From NCBI GenBank assembly GCA_036478595.1, contig JAZGEF010000068.1, positions 37,028 to 101,027 of the forward strand: a stretch of 64,000 nt of DNA, in the 5' to 3' direction. Origin of the DNA: Granulosicoccus sp036478595 (GTDB lineage: Bacteria > Pseudomonadota > Gammaproteobacteria > Granulosicoccales > Granulosicoccaceae). The translations under genes and the position numbers were made by a program. The notes below the pieces were generated by a model. It saw nothing but the letters and a program-made list of their open reading frames with translations. It ran no database searches and was not told where the DNA came from. Of the stretch, positions 55,562-64,000 are shown one piece after another (the first letter of the stretch is position 1; each line of letters begins with the position of its first letter).

Positions 55562-56659
55562 ATGGCGCAAATAAGAATCAATAAGCTGTGCAAGCACTTT
55601 GGTGAATTTACCGCGGTCCAGGCATCTACCTTCACCATCGAAGACGGTGAGTTCTTTATGCTTCTGGGGCCTTCAGGCTGTGGCAAAACCACCACCTTGC
55701 GTATGATGGCGGGCCTTGAGCTTCCTAGCAGCGGTGAGATTTTCATCGACGGCGAAGAGGTGAGCATGAAACCTGCGTCTCAGCGTGATATCGCTTTTGT
55801 GTTTCAAATGTTCGCGCTTTATCCGCATATGAACGTGGGCAAAAACATGGCCTACCCACTGTTATGCCAAGGCATGTCACGCAAGCAAGCTCGACAGAAA
55901 GTGGCAGAAGTAGCGCACACCCTGGGAATCGAAGATATCCTTAAAAAGCCGGTTGGCGGTCTCTCTGGTGGTGATCGGCAACGCGTAGCATTGGGTCGCG
56001 CCATCGTGCGCGAACCGCGCGCCTTCTTTATGGATGAGCCACTGGGCGCGCTGGATGCTGAGTTTCGTGAACACATGTCTGAAGAGCTACGAGCACTACA
56101 TGATCGTATTGGGGCAACTACCGTGTATGTCACCCACGATCAACTTGAAGCCATGCAAATGGGCGATAAAATAGTGGTGATGAATCACGGTGTTGTTGAG
56201 CAGTTTGGTGTGCCACAGGAAATATACGATTGGCCGGCAACCAAATTCGTTGCACAATTTATCGGCTCACCATCAATGAATTTTTTAGATGTTGAAACCA
56301 CTATTGAGATGGGTGACAGCACGATTAAACTTGGCGGTAACAGCATTACAATCCCACGTGCAATTGATCAGGCATCAGGCAGGCTATCGCTGGGTGTTCG
56401 ACCAGAGCATGTGAGTTTTTCGGATCAAAGCAATTATCGTGGCAAGGTGACCACCAGTGAGTATTTAGGCACCACGCAAATCGTCACGCTCGATACGCCC
56501 AATGGGGTGATCAAAGTGCGTGCTCCCTCCACCACAAAGGTGTCGCCGGGGGAAGCGCTCGGCTTAGCATTTGATGAACGTACATTAACCATCTTTGATG
56601 CAGAGTCTGGACACGCCCTACACTCCAGCGCGAACACGAGGGTTTTAAATCATGGCTGA
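55562..56659 (+). CDS. Sugar ABC transporter ATP-binding protein 1 (UgpC/MalK type)
   Basis: This 365-residue ATPase has Walker A GPSGCGKTT, signature LSGGDRQRVALGRAI, Walker B AFFMDEPLGALDAE and H-loop YVTHDQLEAMQMGD. A C-terminal TOBE region (SLGVRPEHVSFSD) follows. The signature has Asp where most relatives have Gln. It is one of two consecutive ATPases, which suggests a heterodimeric motor. Its stop overlaps the next gene by 8 bases. Confidence 0.93.
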   Translation: MAQIRINKLCKHFGEFTAVQASTFTIEDGEFFMLLGPSGCGKTTTLRMMAGLELPSSGEIFIDGEEVSMKPASQRDIAFVFQMFALYPHMNVGKNMAYPLLCQGMSRKQARQKVAEVAHTLGIEDILKKPVGGLSGGDRQRVALGRAIVREPRAFFMDEPLGALDAEFREHMSEELRALHDRIGATTVYVTHDQLEAMQMGDKIVVMNHGVVEQFGVPQEIYDWPATKFVAQFIGSPSMNFLDVETTIEMGDSTIKLGGNSITIPRAIDQASGRLSLGVRPEHVSFSDQSNYRGKVTTSEYLGTTQIVTLDTPNGVIKVRAPSTTKVSPGEALGLAFDERTLTIFDAESGHALHSSANTRVLNHG

Positions 56660-57647
56660 AGTGGTGCTTAACAACGTGAGTAAAATGTTTGGTAGTACCG
56701 TTGCTCTGGATAAGGTATCAATGACAATACCCGATGAGTCTTTCGTGGTGCTGCTTGGCCCCACTGGTGCCGGCAAGACGACCACACTAAGGATGATATC
56801 GGGCTTAGATCGATCAGATAGTGGCAATGTAACGATTGATGGTACCAACGTTAACGACTTTTCCCCGGCTCAACGTAATGTTGCGATGGTGTTTCAACAG
56901 TATTCGTTGTATCCGCATCTAACGGTGCGTCAGAATCTTGAATTTCCGCTTAAATCACCGTTGTTAAAAACGCCGCCACAAGTGATCAAAGACACCGTCA
57001 ACGCCATCGCTGAAACACTGCAGATCTCCCATAAGCTAAACAACAAAGCCACCGAACTATCTGGCGGTGAAATGCAACGGGTGTCGATTGGTCGAGCCTT
57101 GGTACGCGTGCCGCATATTTTTTTAATGGATGAGCCGCTGAGCTCATTGGACGCAAAGTTACGGGCCGACCTGCGAGTTGAGTTGAAACGCATACAGGCA
57201 GATACCGGCGCTACTCTACTCTATGTGACACACGACCAAATCGAAGCCATGACAATGGCCACACATGTGGGAGTGCTTGACGAAGGTAAGCTCGTTCAAT
57301 TTGGTTCGCCGCGCGATATCTACGAAAACCCGGTCAGCATTTATGCGGCAAGCCGCCTGGGGCAACCTCGGATCAATGTATTACCTGCCGATCTTTTTGG
57401 CGGTGCGCCAGATGGTGCAAGCCATATCGGTTTACGGCCAGAACAAATCGTTCAAGGCGAAGGTCAAGCGAGTACCGTCACCCGCGTCGAGCACTTGGGT
57501 GATCAAACTCGCCTGCACTTATCATTCAAAAATCACGATCTCATCACTGTCACCGAAGCGCACACCACACTGAGTAGCGGTGACGTATTAAACATACAGC
57601 CAACAAACGCCTTCTATTTCGATAACAAGGGCGCACGATTAGTCTAA
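56652..57647 (+). CDS. Sugar ABC transporter ATP-binding protein 2 (UgpC/MalK type)
   Basis: This 331-residue ATPase has GPTGAGKTT (Walker A), LSGGEMQRVSIGRAL (signature), IFLMDEPLSSLDAK (Walker B) and YVTHDQIEAMTMAT. A shorter TOBE region with IGLRPEQIV follows. It differs clearly from ATPase 1, so the two are not a recent duplication. Paired different ATPases are also found in the GlpS-GlpT glycerol importer. Confidence 0.93.
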   Translation: MAEVVLNNVSKMFGSTVALDKVSMTIPDESFVVLLGPTGAGKTTTLRMISGLDRSDSGNVTIDGTNVNDFSPAQRNVAMVFQQYSLYPHLTVRQNLEFPLKSPLLKTPPQVIKDTVNAIAETLQISHKLNNKATELSGGEMQRVSIGRALVRVPHIFLMDEPLSSLDAKLRADLRVELKRIQADTGATLLYVTHDQIEAMTMATHVGVLDEGKLVQFGSPRDIYENPVSIYAASRLGQPRINVLPADLFGGAPDGASHIGLRPEQIVQGEGQASTVTRVEHLGDQTRLHLSFKNHDLITVTEAHTTLSSGDVLNIQPTNAFYFDNKGARLV

Positions 57648-57660
57648 TTTGGAGTACACC

Positions 57661-59280
57661 ATGGCTCAGTTTTTAAACAATAAAGAAAATATCGTCACTG
57701 AAGCTGTGGATGCAGTGGTAGCTGCCTCAGGTGGCAAGCTGGCACGCCTTGACGGCTATCCGCACATCCGGGTTGCCGTGCGCAATGACTGGGATAAATC
57801 AAAAGTGGCGCTTGTCTCTGGTGGCGGTTCGGGCCATGAACCTGCTCACGCAGGTTTTGTTGGCCCAGGCATGTTGACAGCTGCGGTGTGCGGCGATGTG
57901 TTTACCTCTCCCAGTGTCGATGCTGTGTTGGCGGGTATTCTTGCGGTAACAGGTGGTCCGGGCTGTTTACTCATCGTTAAAAACTACACCGGCGATCGTT
58001 TGAATTTCGGGCTAGCTGCGGAACGTGCTCGCGCCTTTGGGCTGAATGTAGAGATGGTTGTTGTTGATGACGACATTGCCTTGCCGGATTTACCCCAGGC
58101 TCGAGGGGTAGCCGGCACGTTGTTTGTTCACAAAATTGCAGGTGCCCTGGCTGAGCAAGGCAAGGAACTAAACACCATAGTGATGGCCGCCAAAAAGGTT
58201 ATTTCAGGTACCAGGAGTATCGGTATGTCGATTGATACCTGCACTGTACCCGGATCACCCAAAGAGGATCGTATTCCGGTGGGAATGGCGGAGCTGGGCT
58301 TGGGGATTCATGGTGAATCTGGCATCGAGCAAGTTGAATTCACTAATGCAAAAAATGCCGTCACCGCAATGGTATCCAAATTTGGCCCGACTATTAAAAA
58401 CAAACAACACATCGCTCTGGTGAATAACCTTGGCGGGGCATCTGTACTGGAAATGTCAGTGATACTCCACGAGTTGATTAGTTCAGACATGGGCGACAAC
58501 ATTACACATGTGGTTGGCCCAGCGGCAATGATGACGTCGTTGGATATGCAAGGCGTGTCGATATCGCTGTATGCCGCTGATAGCAAAGAGATTGCCCTAC
58601 TCTGCGAGAGCACGCCGCTCGCTTCATGGCCGGGAGTATCATTGATAAAGCCTGTCACCAAACTGGCTTTATCGGACGGTTTAACGCCGATTACACCACT
58701 CGCATCCGCGCACCCCGCTACGCGAGAGTTTTTAATCAATATTTGTAATTTGTTTATCGCCTCAGAAGCTGAGCTTAACGCCCTCGACGCAAAGTCTGGT
58801 GACGGTGACACCGGCTCGACATTAGCAGGTGCTGCCCGCGCACTAATTGATGCGATGGATCGCCTGCCCTTGGCTGATCATACCCAACTCTTCAGAGCGA
58901 TAGGCTTGGAACTCAGCCAAACTATGGGTGGATCATCGGGTGTACTGTTGGCGATATTTTTTGCAGCCACCGGCGATGGCGCATCCAGCGGCTTATCAAT
59001 GCGCGAAGCACTTAAATCTGGCCTTGCACGCATGCAAGAGATTGGCGGCGCGCAAATTGGCGACAGAACGATGGTGGATGCATTAGCACCAGCGCTTGAT
59101 GCGTTGGAGACAGGTTTGTCTGAAGCGTCGATTGCCGCGCGTACTGGTGCCAACCACACGGCAGACATCGTTAAGGCAAGAGTTGGGCGGGCGTCTTACA
59201 TCAATGCGCAGCAGCTTCAAGGGCATAACGATCCCGGGGCTGAGGCCGTAGCGCTATTGTTTGAGCATCTGGCCCAATAG
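57661..59280 (+). CDS. Dihydroxyacetone kinase, single-chain DhaK-DhaL type
   Basis: This 539-residue ATP-dependent kinase combines a DhaK domain with a DhaL domain. DhaK (about residues 1-330) has SGGGSGHEPAHAGFVGPGML and GIHGESGIEQ with the substrate-linking His. DhaL (about 350-539) has DAKSGDGDTGSTLAGAARAL and MGGSSGVLLAIFFAA. It phosphorylates dihydroxyacetone or a related C3-C4 ketose such as erythrulose. ATG at 57661 follows TTGGAG. As last gene of the operon, it suggests that the transporter brings in a short polyol or ketose. Confidence 0.93.
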   Translation: MAQFLNNKENIVTEAVDAVVAASGGKLARLDGYPHIRVAVRNDWDKSKVALVSGGGSGHEPAHAGFVGPGMLTAAVCGDVFTSPSVDAVLAGILAVTGGPGCLLIVKNYTGDRLNFGLAAERARAFGLNVEMVVVDDDIALPDLPQARGVAGTLFVHKIAGALAEQGKELNTIVMAAKKVISGTRSIGMSIDTCTVPGSPKEDRIPVGMAELGLGIHGESGIEQVEFTNAKNAVTAMVSKFGPTIKNKQHIALVNNLGGASVLEMSVILHELISSDMGDNITHVVGPAAMMTSLDMQGVSISLYAADSKEIALLCESTPLASWPGVSLIKPVTKLALSDGLTPITPLASAHPATREFLINICNLFIASEAELNALDAKSGDGDTGSTLAGAARALIDAMDRLPLADHTQLFRAIGLELSQTMGGSSGVLLAIFFAATGDGASSGLSMREALKSGLARMQEIGGAQIGDRTMVDALAPALDALETGLSEASIAARTGANHTADIVKARVGRASYINAQQLQGHNDPGAEAVALLFEHLAQ

Positions 59281-59371
59281 TTTGTCACAAGATAATTGGA
59301 TGTTAAATTGCAATGAACTTGGGTCATGTATGGCTTTAGTTCATGCTGTTGCCAGCGACGCTTTATGAAAT

Positions 59372-60193
59372 TTAGTCAATCAGATTTCCCTGGGTATCGA
59401 AAAACGGGTGGGGTCCGTCAAACGTACCGACAAAACTCAAGTGACTGACAAGTTCACGTTCGTTACGCCATTGATGCAACTGGACGGTTGGAGGCTCCAG
59501 AGTGAAGTCGGCCGGTGCGCTTTCGCGTAAATCGAAACCAACGTAGTGCGAAGCGCTGGGCGCGATGGTGACGGTAACGCCACGCCACTGCATGTGAATA
59601 GGTCGATGTACGTGGCCACACAATATCTGAAATACCTGTTTATGTTTTTCTAGTAAATCACCCAGGGCTTCACTGTTTCCACAGTTCTGTACATCCATGT
59701 GTCCAATACCGGTTTCAATGGGTGGATGATGCATAAACAACACTGTCGGTTTTAACGGTTCTTTGAGCAGTTGTTTTTCAAGCCACTGTAATCGCTCAGT
59801 ACACATGGTGCCCCCCGGTTTGCCTGGAAGCGTGGTATCTAATCCAATCAGCCGTAAAGAATAATTTTCAAGCACGTAGTGTAAGTATTCACTTTGATTA
59901 GGCAAGTAAGTGTGATCGGCAAATGCCTGTCGCATCCCCTGCCGAGTGTCATGATTGCCGGGTATGACATATACCGGCATCTTTAATGGTTTTAGCAATT
60001 GACGGACTAAGGCGTATTCTTCCGGGCGGCCAAAATCGGTTAGATCACCCGTGATTAATACGACATCCGGCTGAAGGCTTAGCTTTGCTACATGGTCGAC
60101 ACAACGTTTAAGATTGTTCTCAGTATCCACTTTTTGATAAGCCAGCTTTCCTTTGGCTTTTATATGCGGATCAGTTATTTGTGCAATTAACAT
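59372..60193 (-). CDS. Metallophosphoesterase (CpdA/GpdQ-like phosphodiesterase)
   Basis: This 273-residue binuclear phosphoesterase has the five metal blocks: ITDPHIK, VLITGDLTDFG, VIPGNHDTRQ, LFMHHPPIETG and ILCGHVHRPI. Close relatives are the cAMP phosphodiesterase CpdA and the glycerophosphodiesterase GpdQ. It is 4 bases after an ABC ATPase gene, so it probably acts on an imported phosphodiester. Which one is not shown by the sequence. Confidence 0.9.
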   Translation of the reverse strand: MLIAQITDPHIKAKGKLAYQKVDTENNLKRCVDHVAKLSLQPDVVLITGDLTDFGRPEEYALVRQLLKPLKMPVYVIPGNHDTRQGMRQAFADHTYLPNQSEYLHYVLENYSLRLIGLDTTLPGKPGGTMCTERLQWLEKQLLKEPLKPTVLFMHHPPIETGIGHMDVQNCGNSEALGDLLEKHKQVFQILCGHVHRPIHMQWRGVTVTIAPSASHYVGFDLRESAPADFTLEPPTVQLHQWRNERELVSHLSFVGTFDGPHPFFDTQGNLID

Positions 60194-60197
60194 GAAT

Positions 60198-61232
60198 TTA
60201 GACGAAGAGTAGATGTTGGGTATCTACCGAAAGACCGATCGGATCACCCGGATTGAATGTCTCGCTGTTTTCAGCATCGATTGTGATGTGTCCGTCGGTA
60301 ATGCCGCTAATGATCAAGCGGCTTTTGTCACCGAGGAAAAAAACGCTAGCAACAGTACCTGATAACGGCGCTTGCGCCACGGGTACGATTCGAGCATTTT
60401 CCGGACGAAATAACAGATTCGATGGTCCTTCATTTGCGTGGGGGATCGGCAAGCTCCCTCCCCTTGTCTGAAATCGTCCATCTGTAACGGTGCCTTGCAT
60501 GCGATTCATCGTGCCGATAAAGTCAGCAACAAATTCACCCTGTGGCTCAAAGTAGATTTCACGCGGCGTGCCCACTTGTGCTACCTGGCCACGATCCATA
60601 ACCACAATTCGATCACCCAGCGACATCGCTTCCGCTTGATCGTGTGTGACATACACGGTGGTTATACCCAAGCTACGCAGTAGCGAGTCGATGTCTACTC
60701 GTAGCCGCTCTCGCAGGAGTGCATCAAGTGCTGTTAACGGCTCATCGAGCAGCAGCACTTTAGGCCTAACAGCAATAGCGCGGGCCAGAGCCACACGTTG
60801 ACGCTGCCCACCAGAAAGTTGATCGATGCTGCGATCTTGCAGTTCACCGATATGCATCATTTCCATCATCTCGTTTACACGTTGCGTAATATCGGTGATT
60901 GATACTTTTCTAATTTTCAGGCCATACGCAATGTTCTGCTGAACATTCATGTTTGGAAAGAGTGCGTAAGATTGGAATACCATGCCAACGTTTCGATGCT
61001 CTATTGGAAGCTTCGTAACATCTTCATCATCAAACAATACTTTGCCACCTGAATCCGGTGATTCCAGCCCGGCAATAATTCTTAAGGTCGTTGTTTTTCC
61101 GCAGCCCGAAGGGCCAAGGAATATCAACGTTTCCCCGCCTTCTATTGTCAAGGACATTGGGTCCAGCGCTTTCGCGCCATTAGGGAAAGTCTTAGCGCAG
61201 GAGTCAAGACGGATTGCAGTGCTGTGGCTCAT
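60198..61232 (-). CDS. ABC transporter ATP-binding protein (PotA/FbpC/PhnT type)
   Basis: This 344-residue ATPase has GPSGCGKTT (Walker A), MVFQSYALFPNM (Q-loop), LSGGQRQRVALARAI (signature), VLLLDEPLTALDALLRERLR (Walker B) and a C-terminal TOBE domain. It overlaps the upstream permease gene by 4 bases. The two-permease, one-ATPase layout with this type of binding protein is found in iron, putrescine and 2-aminoethylphosphonate importers. Confidence 0.92.
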   Translation of the reverse strand: MSHSTAIRLDSCAKTFPNGAKALDPMSLTIEGGETLIFLGPSGCGKTTTLRIIAGLESPDSGGKVLFDDEDVTKLPIEHRNVGMVFQSYALFPNMNVQQNIAYGLKIRKVSITDITQRVNEMMEMMHIGELQDRSIDQLSGGQRQRVALARAIAVRPKVLLLDEPLTALDALLRERLRVDIDSLLRSLGITTVYVTHDQAEAMSLGDRIVVMDRGQVAQVGTPREIYFEPQGEFVADFIGTMNRMQGTVTDGRFQTRGGSLPIPHANEGPSNLLFRPENARIVPVAQAPLSGTVASVFFLGDKSRLIISGITDGHITIDAENSETFNPGDPIGLSVDTQHLLFV

Positions 61233-62074
61233 GGGCGTTGGCCCGATGTTGATGGCAGAGGCGATTCGACATCGTCTTCTACTGGACGTGTATTCGGTGA
61301 TCGAGGTTTGCCATAGTGTTGTAATGCGATAAGCAATGGCATGATCATTATCAGAAAAATGATGGTGTATGCACTGCCAATCTCCAGCCGCATTGACGCA
61401 TAACTGTCAGCCAACCCTACGGGCAGTGTTTTGGTCACCGGCGTGTGTAACATCCAGGTGATATTAAATTCACCCATGGACAAGGTAACAACCATAAGAG
61501 AGCCTGCGATGATTCCCGTTCGGCAGTTAGGAATCACGATGTCGAAAAAACGGCGCCAGAATCCAGCACCCAAACTTGCCGCGCCCTCCTCCAGCGTTCG
61601 AAAATCAGCCGTCGACAACACTGCGAGTACCGAACGCATCATGAATGGCAGCGTGTAGATAACGTGTCCAACCAGAATAAACACCCAACTAGACCGAAAT
61701 TCACGAAACCCGCCAAACGATATTATTAGTGCTAGCGCAATCGCCAAGCCGGGGATAGCGAGTGGCAGTGTTAGCAGTTCTTCTATCATGCGAGCCACGC
61801 GGCCTTGACGCTTCGCAAGTACGTATGCCGCCGGCACACCCAGCACGATGGTACATATCAAGCAGGCGATGGCGATTAACAATGATAGAAAAATCGTATC
61901 TCGATAGAGATCCCAGACTTCAAATATCCAGCGTAAAGTTATGCCGCTTGATATCCCTTTAATGAAATTCTCGGTAACACCGGCCATCATGGACATGACT
62001 ACTGGCACGATTAGAAAGGCACAAACAACAATGGTAAACGTAAGTTGTAAATAGAAACGGTAGTTTCGATTCAT
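61229..62074 (-). CDS. ABC transporter permease (PhnV/FbpB-like)
   Basis: This 281-residue permease has six hydrophobic segments and an EAA-type loop at TLEEGAASLGAGFWRRFFDIVIPN. ATG at 62074 is preferred; the frame extends to a TTG at 62125 inside the neighbouring gene. It pairs with the 62082-62903 permease. Confidence 0.9.
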   Translation of the reverse strand: MNRNYRFYLQLTFTIVVCAFLIVPVVMSMMAGVTENFIKGISSGITLRWIFEVWDLYRDTIFLSLLIAIACLICTIVLGVPAAYVLAKRQGRVARMIEELLTLPLAIPGLAIALALIISFGGFREFRSSWVFILVGHVIYTLPFMMRSVLAVLSTADFRTLEEGAASLGAGFWRRFFDIVIPNCRTGIIAGSLMVVTLSMGEFNITWMLHTPVTKTLPVGLADSYASMRLEIGSAYTIIFLIMIMPLLIALQHYGKPRSPNTRPVEDDVESPLPSTSGQRP

Positions 62075-62081
62075 GAGATGA

Positions 62082-62903
62082 TCAACCGGCCGCAGCCACT
62101 GAAGAACCTGCGAAGGAACGTGCAATGCTCAGCACAATCCACGTGATAATGCCCAGCACAATGCTTAATGCTGCCGCAGTTGCGATGTTTGCGCGCAACG
62201 TGAACTCTGTGTAGATCGTCATGGGTAACACATCAATATCGGTGGCCAATGTAAAGGCAGTACCAAACGCGCCCATTGCAGTGGCAAAGGCAATAGCGCC
62301 AGATGCAATTAGCGCAGGTTTCAGTGCAGGCAAGATGACATCTCTGACGACTTGCCAAGGGGACGCGCCGAGTGAACGGGCCGCCTCTTCCAGTGAGCTA
62401 TCCAGTTTTTCGGCTGCTGCCATTATGGTTAGTATCACTCTGGGTATTGAAAAGTAGACGTAGCCGAGGAACAAGCCAGCAATAGAATAAGCGAAAATTA
62501 GTTTGTCGCCTGTTATGGCTTTTGTGATCTGGCCAATAAGACCCTGGCGTCCGGCCAACATGATGACCATAAATCCGACAACCACCCCGGGAAACGCTAA
62601 TGGAAAGGTTAACAATGAGATGAGAAAATCACGGCCGAGGAAGCGATTTCGTTCGAGAAAAAGACCAGCGATAGTGGCGATAGCCAATGTGACGACGGTG
62701 GTAATACCGGCTAGCAAGGTCGTTGCGATCATACTCTCAAGATAACGAGGTTTAGTAAGCACGGACGTGTAGGCTGCAAAACCATCGTCCCCGGTTCCTG
62801 CAATGTAAGCAAGGCGAGCCATTGGTAAAAGAAAAAATGCCAACGCAACTATAACGACAGGCAGTGCTAAAACAACTAAATAGGGAAGCTCTCGTTTTTC
62901 CAT
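62082..62903 (-). CDS. ABC transporter permease (PhnU/FbpB-like)
   Basis: This 273-residue permease starts LPYLVVLALPVVIVALAFFL. It has the EAA loop LEEAARSLGASPWQVVRDVILP and ends SFAGSSVAAAG. It lies downstream of the binding-protein gene, from which a strong hairpin separates it. Confidence 0.9.
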   Translation of the reverse strand: MEKRELPYLVVLALPVVIVALAFFLLPMARLAYIAGTGDDGFAAYTSVLTKPRYLESMIATTLLAGITTVVTLAIATIAGLFLERNRFLGRDFLISLLTFPLAFPGVVVGFMVIMLAGRQGLIGQITKAITGDKLIFAYSIAGLFLGYVYFSIPRVILTIMAAAEKLDSSLEEAARSLGASPWQVVRDVILPALKPALIASGAIAFATAMGAFGTAFTLATDIDVLPMTIYTEFTLRANIATAAALSIVLGIITWIVLSIARSFAGSSVAAAG

Positions 62904-62934
62904 GTTTGTGGCGCGGTGACGTGCGTAGTAAAAT

Positions 62935-62961
62935 AGTCCGGGGCTTGATTAGCCCCGGACT
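62935..62961 (-). terminator. Hairpin between binding-protein and permease genes
   Basis: AGTCCGGGGCT (62935-62945) and AGCCCCGGACT (62951-62961) form a perfect 11-bp stem with a 5-base loop, followed on the minus strand by ATTTTACTACG. It has the same arrangement as at 6725 and 53432 and is a likely attenuator. Confidence 0.75.
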
Positions 62962-62973
62962 GGTAAATGAAAG

Positions 62974-63880
62974 CTACCGAACTTCGTTCAAATATCGTTC
63001 GCTAAAGGCCTTCTGAACCTCTGCCATTTTACCGTAGTCGACTGGTTGAGAACGTTCATAGTCGGCGGCAGGTAAGAACTTAGACTCAGCCTCTGCTGAC
63101 ATAGCGCTGGCTCTAACGGGGCGTAAAAACGCGTTCGCCCACACCGCTTGACCTGTATCTGACATGATGAAATCCAGAATCTTTTTACCTTTTTCCGGAT
63201 TGGGTCCGTTTTTAACCAGGCTCATCACATACGGCACAACCACGGTGCCTTCAGCAGGAATAACAAATTCAACTTCGGCATTGTCTTTGTACTTTCCACG
63301 GTATGCATTGAAATCGTAGTCAAATAGTATCGGTATTTCACCAGAAATCACGCGCGCGTATGATGTCTGTTTAGGTACGATAGGATCGTTTTTCGCCAGA
63401 TCTTGAAAGAAATTGATGGCGGGGTCAAAATCATCCAGCGTTCCGCCCATTGCTCGATTTATCGCAACCGCTCCCGCGTAACCAACAAATGCACTAGACG
63501 GATCCAAATATCCCACCATGCCTTTGTACTCTGGTTTAAGCAAATCAGCCCAGGATGTTGGTACAGCAATGTCACCTAGTGCTTCTACATTGACAAACAA
63601 GCCTAATGTGCCGGAATGAATCGTAAACCAATTGCCATCAGGATCTTTTAAGCCCTCGGGTATGTCGTCCCAGTTTGCAGGTTTATACGGCTCAACCACT
63701 GCTTCATTTTTAGCCGCGATACCGAAAGAGACACCGTAGTAGGCAACATCCGCAATCGGATTGGCTTTTTCAGCTAACAACTGGGATAGCGTTTGCCCAG
63801 AGTTTTTATTGTCATGAGGAATTTCATATCCCAAATTTTCCTCAATTGCTTTGAGCTGTGATGCCCAATCCGCCCACTGA
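62974..63880 (-). CDS. Substrate-binding protein, iron/aminoethylphosphonate type, 5' end interrupted
   Basis: This family of periplasmic proteins feeds PotA/FbpC/PhnT-type importers. The visible part runs from QWADWASQLKAIEENLGY through HDNKNSGQTLSQLLAEKANP and VADVAYYGVSFGIAAKNEA to the C-terminus. The start codon, signal peptide and first strand are missing: going upstream the frame enters the miniature element at 63881 and stays open, without a usual start codon, to the window end. The gene is probably broken by the element, unless the window edge hides an in-frame fusion. Confidence 0.75.
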
Positions 63881-64000
63881 GGGGTACTAGGGTTTTTCCC
63901 TCGTAATGGGACAAAAACGTCCAGATCCCTTGCCCCGCCTACGTTTCCCGAGGGGGGTACTTTTCCTGAACGGGTAAATAACCCTCGATTGAGCTCATTA
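63881..64000. mobile_element. Miniature inverted-repeat element, copy 2 (cut by window end)
   Basis: GGGGTACTAGGG then TTTTTCCCTCGTAATGGGAC aligns with the left end of copy 1 at 33760, and the similarity continues inward (CTTGCCCCGCCTACGTTTCC, ATTGAG). The right end lies outside the window. It sits at the 5' break of the binding-protein gene. Confidence 0.75.

Noticed and set aside
1..64000. tRNA, rRNA, CRISPR arrays or riboswitches
   Set aside because: I looked for TTC-loop words, regularly spaced repeats and long conserved leader structures and found none I could support by eye.

Overview
The window looks like a chromosomal segment from a free-living, probably marine, gammaproteobacterium. 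The reasons are a DUF2058 (YaiL-type) gene, HflK/HflC, a gammaproteobacterial style of chemotaxis proteins, and many uptake systems for peptides, methylated amines, polyols and phosphorus compounds. The genus is not determined. No rRNA, tRNA or CRISPR array was recognised.

Region by region. (1) 1-2.9 kb: the end of a peptide-type ABC transporter (permease cut by the window edge, two ATPases), then a small membrane protein and a flavin monooxygenase. (2) 4.9-11.2 kb, minus strand: an operon of an MttB-superfamily methyltransferase, a DgcA/TMADH-like flavin/iron-sulfur oxidoreductase, and a family-3 (polar amino acid type) ABC transporter, with a divergent LysR regulator. It reads as a pathway that imports and demethylates an N-methylated amino acid or betaine. 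(3) 12.9-21.2 kb: a chemosensory cluster, with an MCP facing cheY, a CheX-like gene, cheA, cheW, a STAS protein, cheR and cheB. (4) 21.4-26.9 kb: a poorly coding zone with remnants of an MFS transporter, a VOC protein and two related unidentified fragments, plus an intact Tat-dependent MepK-like protein and a DadA/PuuB-like oxidase. (5) 26.9-30.1 kb: an MFS transporter, a decayed GST, DUF2058 and an intact GST that may be foreign.

(6) 30.4-37.2 kb is an accessory island: VapBC, HipBA, a second VapBC whose toxin lacks a usual acidic residue, a Fic protein followed by a small gene split by a palindrome-ended miniature element, a truncated nucleotide kinase, an IS3 remnant, and a 74-bp direct repeat. 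(7) 37.3-43.7 kb, minus strand: a dipeptidase and a complete DppABCDF-type transporter in one operon. (8) 43.9-49.9 kb: PPK2, NnrU, a small conserved protein, hflK-hflC and an MFS transporter. (9) 50.2-59.3 kb: lacI-gntK divergent from a sugar or polyol ABC operon (binding protein, two permeases, a tiny membrane protein, two ATPases, dihydroxyacetone kinase), with two matching palindromes between them. (10) 59.4-64 kb, minus strand: a phosphodiesterase with an iron/aminoethylphosphonate-type ABC transporter. The 5' end of its binding-protein gene meets a second copy of the miniature element at the window edge.

The least described items are the miniature element (two copies, each next to an interrupted gene), the small partner gene of fic, the methylated-amine operon, and the regulatory palindromes shared by neighbouring toxin-antitoxin units.
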